DNA from: an uncultured Selenomonadaceae bacterium
Lineage (GTDB): Bacteria > Bacillota > Negativicutes > Selenomonadales > Selenomonadaceae
Length of the DNA: 8,106 bases
Direction: 5' to 3'
NCBI GenBank assembly: GCA_905236665.1
Contig: CAJONF010000175.1
Coordinates: forward strand, 1-8,106
Positions within the stretch are counted from its first letter, which is position 1, and each line of letters opens with the position of its first letter. The notes under the pieces were generated by a model. The model was not told the DNA's origin. It did no database searches and saw nothing but the letters and a program-made list of their open reading frames with translations. Position numbers and translations under genes: made by a program. This document shows, piece after piece, positions 1-6,327 of this stretch.

Positions 1-1292
1 ACGCGCCGATTTTTTCCGTAAGCAAGCTGAGCACCCATTGCCGCAGGAAGTCCGAAACCCATTGTACCTAAACCACCCGACGTAAACCAAGTGCGCGGCT
101 CTTGAACGTGTAAATGTAACGCCGCCCACATTTGGTGTTGCCCAACGTCTGTGGCGTATGCAAAATTTTTTCCTGCTGTCTTTTTAGCAATCTGATTCAT
201 CGCCCAAGGAACCGTTAGCCTGTCAACTTGATAATCGTAGTCGTATTCTTCCTGCCAACTTTCAATCTGCCGCCACCAATCGACACGCGGTTTACTTGCC
301 TCATGCCGCATTAAAAGTTTCAAGATAACCTGCATATTTCCCGCCAGACCGAGACTGCCCTCAATGTTCTTGTCAATTTCTGCGGGATCTATATCAATGT
401 GAATAAATTTTTTTGAGCGCGTGTACTTCGCCACGTTGCCGGTTTGTCTGTCGCCAAAACGTGAACCAATCGCGATAATTAAATCAGCCGCCGCGATTGC
501 GTGATTTGCCGCCTTTTTGCCATGCATACCTGCGAAGCCGAGATTTTGCGGATGATTGCGCGGAACTGCGCCGATACCCATTAACGTGTTGACGACGGGC
601 AAATTAAATTTTTCAATGAACGCGATAATTTCCTTTGACGCGCCCGCCGAAATCGCTCCGCCGCCAACGATAACTGCAGGGCGTTCAGCTTTGGCAATTT
701 CTTCAGCCGCCTCCGCCGCGCAGATGATGAAGTCCGCGTCCGGTTGAGTGGAAATTTTTTCTTTAACTTCCTGAGCTCGCCAATCAACTTCCGCAAAAAA
801 AATATCTCTGGGCACGTCGACAAGCACCGGACCACGTCGCCCGCTCATTGCAATTTCAAATGCTTGGCGAATCGTCGGAACTAAAAGCCGCGCCTCTTTA
901 ACTTTGAAATTATGTTTGGTGACTGGCATTGTTATATCCAAAATGTCCGTCTCTTGAAAAGCATCGCGTCCCAAAAGCGCGGTATCGACTTGCCCGGTTA
1001 TTGCCACGAGCGGAATTGAATCCATAAACGCTGTAGCAATCCCCGTAACCAAATTCGTCGCGCCGGGGCCTGAAGTCGCCATACATACGCCGACCTTGCC
1101 CGTCGCCCGCGCATAACCATCAGCCGCGTGTGCCGCATTCTGTTCATGCGTCACCAAAATTTGTTTGATTTCTTTTTCGTCAACAAGAGCGTCATAAAGC
1201 GGCAGAATCATTCCGCCAGGATAGCCGAAAATCATATCCACGCCGCGTTCGCGCAGACATTCGACAATAGCCCTCGCGCCGGTCATTATCAT
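1..1292 (-). CDS. ilvB: Acetolactate synthase large subunit, C-terminus cut by window edge
   Basis: This is the first 430 codons of a thiamine-diphosphate enzyme that condenses two pyruvates to acetolactate (or pyruvate with 2-oxobutyrate), the first common step of valine, leucine and isoleucine synthesis in the cytoplasm. I translated it directly and saw no frame break. The N-terminal PYR domain has VFGYPGG-like FGYPGG (22-27), the catalytic Glu50 in THEQNAAHAADGYAR, and TSGPGATN (73-80). GQVDTALLGRDAFQE follows, then a central domain with GSRFGDR. The PP domain opens with GGLGTMGFGLPAAMGA (406-421). The GDG...NN cofactor motif and roughly the last 120-150 residues lie beyond the left edge. 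The start ATG at 1292 has GAGGTGA 4 bases upstream; the ATG at 1286 (10-base spacing) is an alternative. The family motifs separate it from other ThDP enzymes such as pyruvate oxidase fairly well. The regulatory subunit ilvN would be expected further left but is not visible. Confidence 0.93.
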   Translation of the reverse strand, partial: MIMTGARAIVECLRERGVDMIFGYPGGMILPLYDALVDEKEIKQILVTHEQNAAHAADGYARATGKVGVCMATSGPGATNLVTGIATAFMDSIPLVAITGQVDTALLGRDAFQETDILDITMPVTKHNFKVKEARLLVPTIRQAFEIAMSGRRGPVLVDVPRDIFFAEVDWRAQEVKEKISTQPDADFIICAAEAAEEIAKAERPAVIVGGGAISAGASKEIIAFIEKFNLPVVNTLMGIGAVPRNHPQNLGFAGMHGKKAANHAIAAADLIIAIGSRFGDRQTGNVAKYTRSKKFIHIDIDPAEIDKNIEGSLGLAGNMQVILKLLMRHEASKPRVDWWRQIESWQEEYDYDYQVDRLTVPWAMNQIAKKTAGKNFAYATDVGQHQMWAALHLHVQEPRTWFTSGGLGTMGFGLPAAMGAQLAYGKNRR

Positions 1293-1329
1293 AAAATCAC
1301 CTCGTCAAATTCTTTAACTTCTGCGCCGA

Positions 1330-1359
1330 ATTTTATCACAAAAATTTTTCTCACGTCTA
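1330..1359 (-). promoter_or_regulatory. Possible sigma-A promoter for ilvB
   Basis: On the minus strand TAGACG (1359-1354; 4 of 6 match to TTGACA) is followed after 18 bases by TAAAAT (1335-1330; 5 of 6 match to TATAAT). The predicted transcript would start near 1323, leaving a leader of about 30 bases before the ilvB ATG. That is too short for a T-box or attenuator. One palindromic A5T5 tract sits between the two hexamers and another just upstream of the -35. This is a pattern match only. Confidence 0.4.
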
Positions 1360-1372
1360 TAAAAATTTTTAC

Positions 1373-1402
1373 AAAAAAAATCGCCCGTCGAATTGATGAG
1401 CG
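1373..1402 (-). terminator. Possible intrinsic terminator at the end of the fla/che operon
   Basis: Five bases after the stop codon of the 393-residue gene the transcript reads CGCTC, an 11-base loop, then GGGCG (5-bp stem with one G-U pair), followed by A and eight consecutive T. The T-run is strong but the stem is short, so termination may be partial. Its position between the last fla/che gene and ilvB suits an operon boundary. Confidence 0.45.
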
Positions 1403-1406
1403 TTTG

Positions 1407-2588
1407 TTATCTTCTGTTTAATTGTCGTCTAGTCATTTCTTGAATTAATTCTATTGCGCCGCGTCCCAGCCCCGTTTCCCGTGAAATATTTTCGATTGAC
1501 ATTCCAGCCAAGAGCATTTCTTTGACTATGGAGGCGTCTGTCGTTTCTAATTTTAAATCGCGGCGTTCAGGCAAAATTTCTTTTTTGGGCGGAATTTTTT
1601 CAGGCGGCGTTTCTTTTGTTTTTGGTTGAATAGCGGTGCTTTCTTCCGCCGCTTTTATCGCGTCGAGAGCCGCCTTTCTAACGTCGCGGGCGGAGCGTGA
1701 AGTTTTTACGCGGCGTTTACGTTGCAGAGCTTGTGCTTGATTGTCTTCGTGAACTTCGGGTGGATTTTTTGCCAGTTCCGCTGAGGCTTCGGTTAATTTT
1801 TTGCGCGTGGATTCGATTTTCACGGGATCTGCTTCAACGATTTTTACTGGCTGTTTATTTTCCGGTGAAAGGACTATCGAAGAGCGCGGCGCAGGTTTTT
1901 CCGGTTTAGGCGGTTCAGCGATTGATTCTTCCAAAATTTTATCGAAGTCTTTGTCCTCGACTTTTGGGCGGATAATTTGCGGCATTGTGATTGGTCCCAG
2001 CGGATTAATCGGTGTGGGCGGCGGAGTTACCTGCGTCATTGGCACCTTTGGAATCGGCATGGGCGGGGTTATCGGTGCAATGGGCGCGTTAGCTATTGGC
2101 GGAGTGGTATGCGGGATAATCGGTGTGACAAGCGGCGACGTCATTTGCGGAATTGTCACGGGCTGTTGAATTGGAACGGGCGTTGACATTGCCAGATTTA
2201 ATTTCCGTTCGACCGTGTCCATTTTCCGTTGCATAGAATTTATTTCAGTGCCCGCGTCGTCAAGGCGTGCCAACAAGTCGCGAATTTCGCCGGATTGTCC
2301 CTCGCTTTTCTTTAGCAATTTTTTCAGCTCTGAAACGCGCCCTTCAAGTTCAGTTCGGTTACGTTCGGATTCGTCCAAAACTTTTTCTAAATGCGTGACG
2401 TGATTTTCCATGCGCCCGATAATTTCGTTAGCTGTCCGCTCCAATTCGCTTTTAAGTTTTCCGGTTGAGTCTTCGACTTCTCTGCGCTCCATGATGTCCT
2501 GCTTGCGTCTGCGCGAATTTGACCACACAACGAAGACAATTCCCGCGCCCACAGCGATAAGCAGGAGCATTATTTCAATAATCATCAC
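1407..2588 (-). CDS. SwrB-like single-pass membrane protein with coiled coil, proline-rich spacer and C-terminal HTH-like segment
   Basis: The predicted 393-residue protein begins with one hydrophobic helix (about 4-22) followed by SNSRRRKQ, so the rest should be cytoplasmic. Residues about 30-133 are heptad-like and charged (coiled coil). Residues 137-208 hold 24 prolines and no acidic residue. A Lys/Glu-rich linker follows. Residues about 352-388 (ASIVKEMLLAGMSIENISRE and on) resemble a helix-turn-helix of the kind found at the end of SwrB/DUF6115 proteins. In Bacillus subtilis SwrB (YlxL) lies just downstream of sigD, has the same anchor plus coiled coil, and promotes flagellar export-apparatus activation; it is much shorter (about 167 residues). 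Position and architecture suggest the same role, but this is not a sequence-proven homology. The start is GTG at 2588 or ATG at 2585, both with only a weak upstream GGGT. It begins 10 bases after the small gene upstream and is the last gene of the operon. Confidence 0.8.
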   Translation of the reverse strand: MMIIEIMLLLIAVGAGIVFVVWSNSRRRKQDIMERREVEDSTGKLKSELERTANEIIGRMENHVTHLEKVLDESERNRTELEGRVSELKKLLKKSEGQSGEIRDLLARLDDAGTEINSMQRKMDTVERKLNLAMSTPVPIQQPVTIPQMTSPLVTPIIPHTTPPIANAPIAPITPPMPIPKVPMTQVTPPPTPINPLGPITMPQIIRPKVEDKDFDKILEESIAEPPKPEKPAPRSSIVLSPENKQPVKIVEADPVKIESTRKKLTEASAELAKNPPEVHEDNQAQALQRKRRVKTSRSARDVRKAALDAIKAAEESTAIQPKTKETPPEKIPPKKEILPERRDLKLETTDASIVKEMLLAGMSIENISRETGLGRGAIELIQEMTRRQLNRR

Positions 2589-2598
2589 TGCTACCCAA

Positions 2599-2922
2599 TT
2601 ATAAAGAAATATCCAGGAAGTAGCCGCGCTTAGGGTCTACAGCGTAATTTTCTTCTTCATCAGCCGGCTCATCATGTTTTTGGCGGCTCCGATAATAATA
2701 ACCGCCTTGTCTGCTTCGGCGTTCGGGATCATCTTTAATTACGCGTCCTTCCGCTTCTTCTTTATTGCGAACCTGCTTTTGTTTCAGCTGAGCGTCTTGT
2801 TTTTCGCGCACCGCTTGAAAATCCTGTTGCAGAGCCGCCGCGTGATTCATGTTGTGTTGAACTTGGGCGGCATTATTTGCGTTCGCATATGTCATTTGCA
2901 CACCAACCGGCGCAAGTTCCAT
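2599..2922 (-). CDS. Small hydrophilic protein of unknown function in the flagellar operon
   Basis: This 107-residue protein is not recognised. It has no signal peptide or membrane segment. The first half is rich in Asn, Ala, Gln and His (for example NANNAAQVQHNMNHAAALQQ). The middle is a charged helix (QAVREKQDAQLKQKQVRNKE), then comes an Arg-, Tyr- and Asp-rich stretch (RRSRQGGYYYRSR) and the end DPKRGYFLDISL. From memory, small proteins in flagellar operons of Clostridia and Negativicutes often end in a similar G-x-x-[LI]-D-I sequence, but I cannot verify this here. ATG at 2922 is chosen because AAGGAG lies 9 bases upstream; the in-frame TTG at 2928 would leave only 3. It lies 30 bases after fapA and 10 before the SwrB-like gene, so it is almost certainly co-transcribed and probably linked to flagellar assembly. 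Confidence 0.75.
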   Translation of the reverse strand: MELAPVGVQMTYANANNAAQVQHNMNHAAALQQDFQAVREKQDAQLKQKQVRNKEEAEGRVIKDDPERRSRQGGYYYRSRQKHDEPADEEENYAVDPKRGYFLDISL

Positions 2923-2952
2923 AATCAATCACTCCTTAATTACGCATTGCTT

Positions 2953-4611
2953 TTAATACGATCCAACGTCGACTTCGCCTTCGTCGTTAATGTAAATGGT
3001 GCAGTGCCTGTACTCGGATTGAATACTTTTTAAAATGTTGTTGACAGAAAGGCGCACGCCGGGATAAATCGTATCGCTGACTTTGATTCGACCGTTCTTC
3101 ATGCTAGCAAGCAACGATTCAATTTCTAAAATTCTCTTCTCATCGCGTTTAATCTGTCCTGCTAGCGGGAATTGAGAGCGCGTCAAGGCGTTTATCGAAT
3201 CAATGCGGGTCTGCGGCAATTTATTTATATCAATCTTCGACAGCGTGTTGAGCGTCTGGGTTATATGTGTCAAACGTTTCTTTGATTCTTTATAAGTTTT
3301 CCGCAAATCTTGATACTCTTTTTGCAAATTCGGATCGACGCCGACAGAAACTTTCGTGACGACAAAGGAAGAATTGCCGATAACTTTAACAGAAATTTCC
3401 GAACCAGCGACTGCGTGCCCACCGGTTATTTGCCCATGCTTATCCTCCATGATGATTCTTTTGCCTGCGCGAATCTGCGAGTGTAGAGCAATGTCCGAAA
3501 TGTAAACGTCATTGCCCGCCTCAATCAGCGCGTTTTCTGCAAAGGCAGTTCGCACGTCGTGTTCTGCGAAAACTTTTACACGCTCCGCGCCCGTGATGCC
3601 GCCGCTTATATAGACGTTGCGTCCGGTGACTTCTGCGCCATTAATCGAGCCTTTAATTTCAATATCGCCCGTCGCTTTAACTTTAAAACCGTGTTCAACA
3701 TCGCCGGTGATTTTAACGGTGCCGTCAAATTCAATATCGCCCGTAGATACGCCGACCGAACCTTTTATTTCCAACCGCGGATCAACGCTGATTCGTGAGC
3801 CTTTATCGACAATCTGCCCATTGACCGTGGCAATCAATCTGTGTTCGCCGACGACCTTAGTATTTTTTCCTTCTGGCATGGGAATGGGACGACCGTTTTG
3901 CGCAGGGACAGGTTCACCTAAAATATTTTTACCGGGCGTGCCTTTTGTCTGCGGAATACGAATTGCCAGCGTCTGATTTTCTTTAGCCAACACGAAAAGA
4001 TTTAAGTCTTTATAGTCAACCTTGTCATACTCATCGAGAACCGGCTTGCCCTGAATACCCAAATCAAATTTTCTATCGATATAAGCGTTTTCGCCCGATA
4101 TCGGCTGAAGACCTTCTGCGGCAACAAAAGCAGTTAAACCGTTTATGCCCCTGTCTATTGCCTCATCATCAATGCCGTAAACAACGCCCGCCTCGTTCAA
4201 TGCCGCCATAACCATATCTTTTGTCGGGAGCCGTGCACCTTGGCGCGTGTCGTATTTAATGGTTGCCCTCATCTTGTCGCGGGGGATTTCCACGATAATT
4301 CTGGCATAAGGTTCGTCCTCTTCCCTGCCAGCGAATTGTTCATCGCCGGTTACCGCTTCCAGATCTTTCTCGGTTATTTCTACAGGCTCGGCAATTTTTT
4401 GCGGGCGACCATTTGCCTCGCGCATTGTCCGCGAAAGCATACCGACATCATAATCCATAACTTTACAATCTCGCAGAATTTGGCGCATATCGGACAACTC
4501 AAAAAGACGTTCGCCGTCCACATTGGGGTAAACCGTCAGATAAACGCCGTCCGATCTAAATTCGTATCTGTAACCGGATGCCGGACCGCCCAAGATAAGA
4601 TTTTCGCTCAT
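2953..4611 (-). CDS. fapA: FapA / DUF342 family protein
   Basis: The 552-residue product has the DUF342 (FapA) layout. An N-terminal alpha/beta region (about 1-250) includes GKNILGEPVP (228-237). A right-handed beta-helix with repeating short turns (about 277-415, for example VSTGDIEFDGTVKITGDVEH) follows, then a coiled coil (about 427-505) and a short C-terminal beta segment with VSDTIYPGVRLSVNN. It is full length for the family and has no membrane segment. In Vibrio, FapA is a flagellar assembly/polar-targeting protein controlled by binding dephosphorylated EIIA-Glc; its role in Firmicutes is not settled. The ATG at 4611 has AAAGGAGG 7 bases upstream, and the gene starts 16 bases after sigD, so the two are surely co-transcribed. 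Family assignment is confident; a flagellar role here is inferred from the neighbours. Confidence 0.9.
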   Translation of the reverse strand: MSENLILGGPASGYRYEFRSDGVYLTVYPNVDGERLFELSDMRQILRDCKVMDYDVGMLSRTMREANGRPQKIAEPVEITEKDLEAVTGDEQFAGREEDEPYARIIVEIPRDKMRATIKYDTRQGARLPTKDMVMAALNEAGVVYGIDDEAIDRGINGLTAFVAAEGLQPISGENAYIDRKFDLGIQGKPVLDEYDKVDYKDLNLFVLAKENQTLAIRIPQTKGTPGKNILGEPVPAQNGRPIPMPEGKNTKVVGEHRLIATVNGQIVDKGSRISVDPRLEIKGSVGVSTGDIEFDGTVKITGDVEHGFKVKATGDIEIKGSINGAEVTGRNVYISGGITGAERVKVFAEHDVRTAFAENALIEAGNDVYISDIALHSQIRAGKRIIMEDKHGQITGGHAVAGSEISVKVIGNSSFVVTKVSVGVDPNLQKEYQDLRKTYKESKKRLTHITQTLNTLSKIDINKLPQTRIDSINALTRSQFPLAGQIKRDEKRILEIESLLASMKNGRIKVSDTIYPGVRLSVNNILKSIQSEYRHCTIYINDEGEVDVGSY

Positions 4612-4627
4612 CTCGCAGCCTCCTTTC

Positions 4628-5380
4628 CTAAAGTAAGTCTTCTTTGCTTTGCGCCAAATATCCGCGCATTCTTATAATCGCCTTTGTGTGCAGTTGGGAG
4701 ATTCGCGCCTCGGTTAAGTGAAGAATTAAGCTGATTTCCTTTAGCGTCATCTCTTCATAATAGTAAAGCGACACGACCGTCCGTTCTTTTTCGGGCAGAC
4801 GCTCTATCGCTTTTGCTAGCGTTTCTTTAAGCTCAAAAAGTTCCGTGGAGTTGGCGGGGTTCATGTCTACAGCTTCATTGGTATCCGTTTTTAAATATTC
4901 TTCCAGCGGAATAACCGTCGCCGAATTGCATTGCCCTATCAGAATTTGCAATTCATCAACAGAAATTTCCAGCGCATTGGCAACTTCCTCATCTGTTGCC
5001 GACCGACCAAATTCCGTTTCCAGCCGACAAACCGTTTGTTCATACTTGCGAATTTTTTGGCGCATGGAAACTGGTAGCCAATCTTTTGAGCGCAGATAAT
5101 CAATCATTGCGCCACGAATCCGCACGCCCGCATAAGTTTCAAATTTTATATTGCGCGTGATGTCGAAACGGTCAATCGCGTCGAGCAACCCGAAAAAACC
5201 GCTGCTCAAAAGGTCGTCCTTGTCCAAATGTTGCGGCAGACTAACCGCCAACCGCCCGCAGACAATCTTAACGAGCGGCAAATAATTTTCGGCTATGGCG
5301 TTGCGAATTTCCACAGATTTTGTTTCCCTGTATTTTAGCCAAAGTGCCGTCATATCTTTTGTCTTCGCGTCACTTTCCAT
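4628..5380 (-). CDS. sigD: Flagellar/motility sigma factor, sigma-28 (SigD/FliA)
   Basis: This 250-residue alternative sigma factor directs RNA polymerase to late flagellar, motility and chemotaxis promoters. Region 2 spans about 30-98: DLLSSGFFGLLDAIDRFD (56-73) is core-binding region 2.1-2.2, and FETYAGVRIRGAMIDYLRS (80-98) is the -10 recognition region 2.3-2.4. Region 3 (about 105-165) contains RKYEQTVCRLETEFGR. Region 4 (about 188-240), with LPEKERTVVSLYYYEEMTLK, EISLILHLTEARISQLH and IIRMR, is the -35-binding helix-turn-helix. The absence of region 1.1 and of a long non-conserved region is typical of group 3 sigmas. The ATG at 5380 has GGTGA 7 bases upstream. An anti-sigma FlgM gene is not present in the window. 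Its place after cheD matches the Bacillus fla/che order, but here a small membrane-protein gene is inserted before it. Confidence 0.95.
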   Translation of the reverse strand: MESDAKTKDMTALWLKYRETKSVEIRNAIAENYLPLVKIVCGRLAVSLPQHLDKDDLLSSGFFGLLDAIDRFDITRNIKFETYAGVRIRGAMIDYLRSKDWLPVSMRQKIRKYEQTVCRLETEFGRSATDEEVANALEISVDELQILIGQCNSATVIPLEEYLKTDTNEAVDMNPANSTELFELKETLAKAIERLPEKERTVVSLYYYEEMTLKEISLILHLTEARISQLHTKAIIRMRGYLAQSKEDLL

Positions 5381-5409
5381 AGTTGATTCACCGTTCCTTA
5401 GTTACAGCC

Positions 5410-5423
5410 ACAAGCTACAAGCT
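5410..5423. repeat. Two-copy 7-bp tandem repeat (ACAAGCT / AGCTTGT)
   Basis: Two exact copies of ACAAGCT on the plus strand (5410-5416 and 5417-5423) are preceded by a degenerate ACAGCC. The stop codon of the two-helix membrane protein (5417-5415) lies inside the repeat, and the rest fills the spacer before sigD. Two copies alone could be chance. It is listed because two other spacers of the same operon also carry 7-bp tandem repeats at the upstream gene's stop codon. Confidence 0.6.
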
Positions 5424-5780
5424 ATTAAAATTCATCGGGCGAAAAGTATCGTCCGGTTCTTCCTGTTCGTGCAGATATTCTTTGCGGTTAAAATTTTCGC
5501 CGGTTTCCTCAACGGGCGCATCGTCCACAAAATGTTCAAGCTCCCGTTTCGTCTTGAAAATCGCGTATTCCTCGCAACTCATCAAAAAAATAAAACTCAC
5601 CAAGCTAGTAAAACAAAAGGCTGAAAAAGTCCGCGACGCGACAGTTGCGCCGCTCACGAAATCGCTTGTCAGCCCGGAGATAAGTACAATAAGCAATGAG
5701 ACCATGCCGACCGCCAGTGAGATTATTATCCTTTTGATAGGCATGACGCTTTCCAGATAGTTGTAAAATCCTGTTGTCAA
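5415..5780 (-). CDS. Unrecognised protein with two predicted membrane helices, between cheD and sigD
   Basis: The 121-residue product has two hydrophobic segments (about 18-37 and 49-68) separated by a short polar turn (TSDFVSGATVAS). A 50-residue cytoplasmic-looking tail follows that is acidic (FVDDAPVEETGEN, HEQEEPDD). There is no recognised domain. TTG at 5780 is preferred because GGTGA lies 6 bases upstream; ATG at 5744, with only a weak GGAAAG, would remove the first 12 residues and leave the helices intact. The gene lies 59 bases after cheD, behind a long hairpin, and 34 bases before sigD. Bacillus subtilis has no gene at this position. The location suggests a membrane-linked function in chemotaxis or motility, but nothing in the sequence names it. 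Confidence 0.7.
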   Translation of the reverse strand: MTTGFYNYLESVMPIKRIIISLAVGMVSLLIVLISGLTSDFVSGATVASRTFSAFCFTSLVSFIFLMSCEEYAIFKTKRELEHFVDDAPVEETGENFNRKEYLHEQEEPDDTFRPMNFNSL

Positions 5781-5798
5781 GGTTTTTCACCACATTTT

Positions 5799-5840
5799 AA
5801 GGGAAAAGGGAAAAGTTTTATCTCTTATCCCTTTTTCCTT
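5799..5840 (-). repeat. Long intercistronic hairpin with 7-bp repeat, directly after cheD
   Basis: AAGGGAAAAGGGA (5799-5811, plus strand) pairs with TCCCTTTTTCCTT (5828-5840) as 13 continuous base pairs including one G-T, with a 16-base loop. One arm is built from the 7-mer AAGGGAA repeated 2.4 times (5799-5815). On the cheD transcript the stem begins at the last base of the TGA stop codon (5842-5840). The downstream side reads AAAATGTGG with no T-run, so it is not a standard intrinsic terminator. It may protect the cheD end of the mRNA or set the relative level of the downstream genes. Confidence 0.7.
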
Positions 5841-6325
5841 CAGATATTCTTTTCGCCACGATCGATTGTTTTGACTTTGTAAGAGCCGGTGTTCAGGTCG
5901 ATAGAAACTGTGCGCCCATAATTGCCGCCCGTGTCTTCGGCGATAACTTTAATGCCGTTGCGTCTTAGAATTTGCTTGCAAGTTTCAGCGTTACGAGTTC
6001 CCACGCGCATAATATCTGTTGCATTGGAAAAGGCGAACATCTGCGCACCACCGGCGATTTTTGCCACGAGCCGCGAACGCGAAGCTCCAAGTGCAACTAC
6101 ATCATTAATCATGAGCGGAATACCGGTATCCGCGAATTTTGCAGGGTTATCGCTCGATCTTGCCTGAGTGCTGTCGGGCAACATGATATGCAAAAGCCCG
6201 CCGATTTTGCGTTGCGGGTCATAAAGCGAAATGCCAATACAGGAACCTAAACCATAACTAATAAGGGTAGACGGACTGCGCCCGACCTTGTAATCAGCCA
6301 TGCCGACTTTGATAAGGTCTGCCAT
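5840..6325 (-). CDS. cheD: Chemoreceptor glutamine deamidase CheD
   Basis: The 161-residue cytoplasmic enzyme deamidates glutamines in chemoreceptors, changing their signalling. In Bacillus it also binds CheC, stimulating its phosphatase activity and linking CheY-P levels back to the receptors. The papain-like active site is visible: Cys29 in YGLGSCIGI and His46 in GLLHIMLP, followed by AKFADTGIPLM. The third residue of the triad, Thr21 in Thermotoga CheD, is at the equivalent spacing a serine (Ser23). Later family segments IAGGAQMF and VGTRNAE are also present. The length is normal. ATG at 6325 is separated from the cheC stop by only 2 bases, with GGGAG inside the cheC end 10 bases upstream. 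Translation is therefore probably coupled, which suits two partners that form a complex. Confidence 0.95.
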   Translation of the reverse strand: MADLIKVGMADYKVGRSPSTLISYGLGSCIGISLYDPQRKIGGLLHIMLPDSTQARSSDNPAKFADTGIPLMINDVVALGASRSRLVAKIAGGAQMFAFSNATDIMRVGTRNAETCKQILRRNGIKVIAEDTGGNYGRTVSIDLNTGSYKVKTIDRGEKNI

Positions 6326-6327
6326 AA

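Noticed and set aside
581..835. Minus-strand 84-codon frame inside ilvB
   Set aside because: It is out of frame with ilvB, whose own frame is continuous and carries family motifs across the region.
1293..1329. T-box or leader-peptide attenuator upstream of ilvB
   Set aside because: The space between the likely promoter and the ATG is about 30 bases, with no T-box motif, antiterminator or run of branched-chain codons.
1801..2169. Plus-strand glycine-rich open frame of 122 codons
   Set aside because: It is the antisense of the proline-rich part of the SwrB-like gene; its Gly/Ile richness is the complement of Pro codons and it has no ribosome site.
3375..3390. GCCGATAA as a sigma-28 promoter -10 on the plus strand
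   Set aside because: No TAAA at the required distance upstream, and it lies inside fapA on the antisense strand.
4240..4677. Plus-strand open frame of 145 codons
   Set aside because: It lies antisense to fapA and the sigD end, both clear family members with good ribosome sites; no recognisable domain.
5775..5780. TTGACA as a -35 element for an internal promoter before sigD
   Set aside because: No acceptable -10 hexamer lies 16-18 bases downstream; the TTG is better explained as the start codon after GGTGA.
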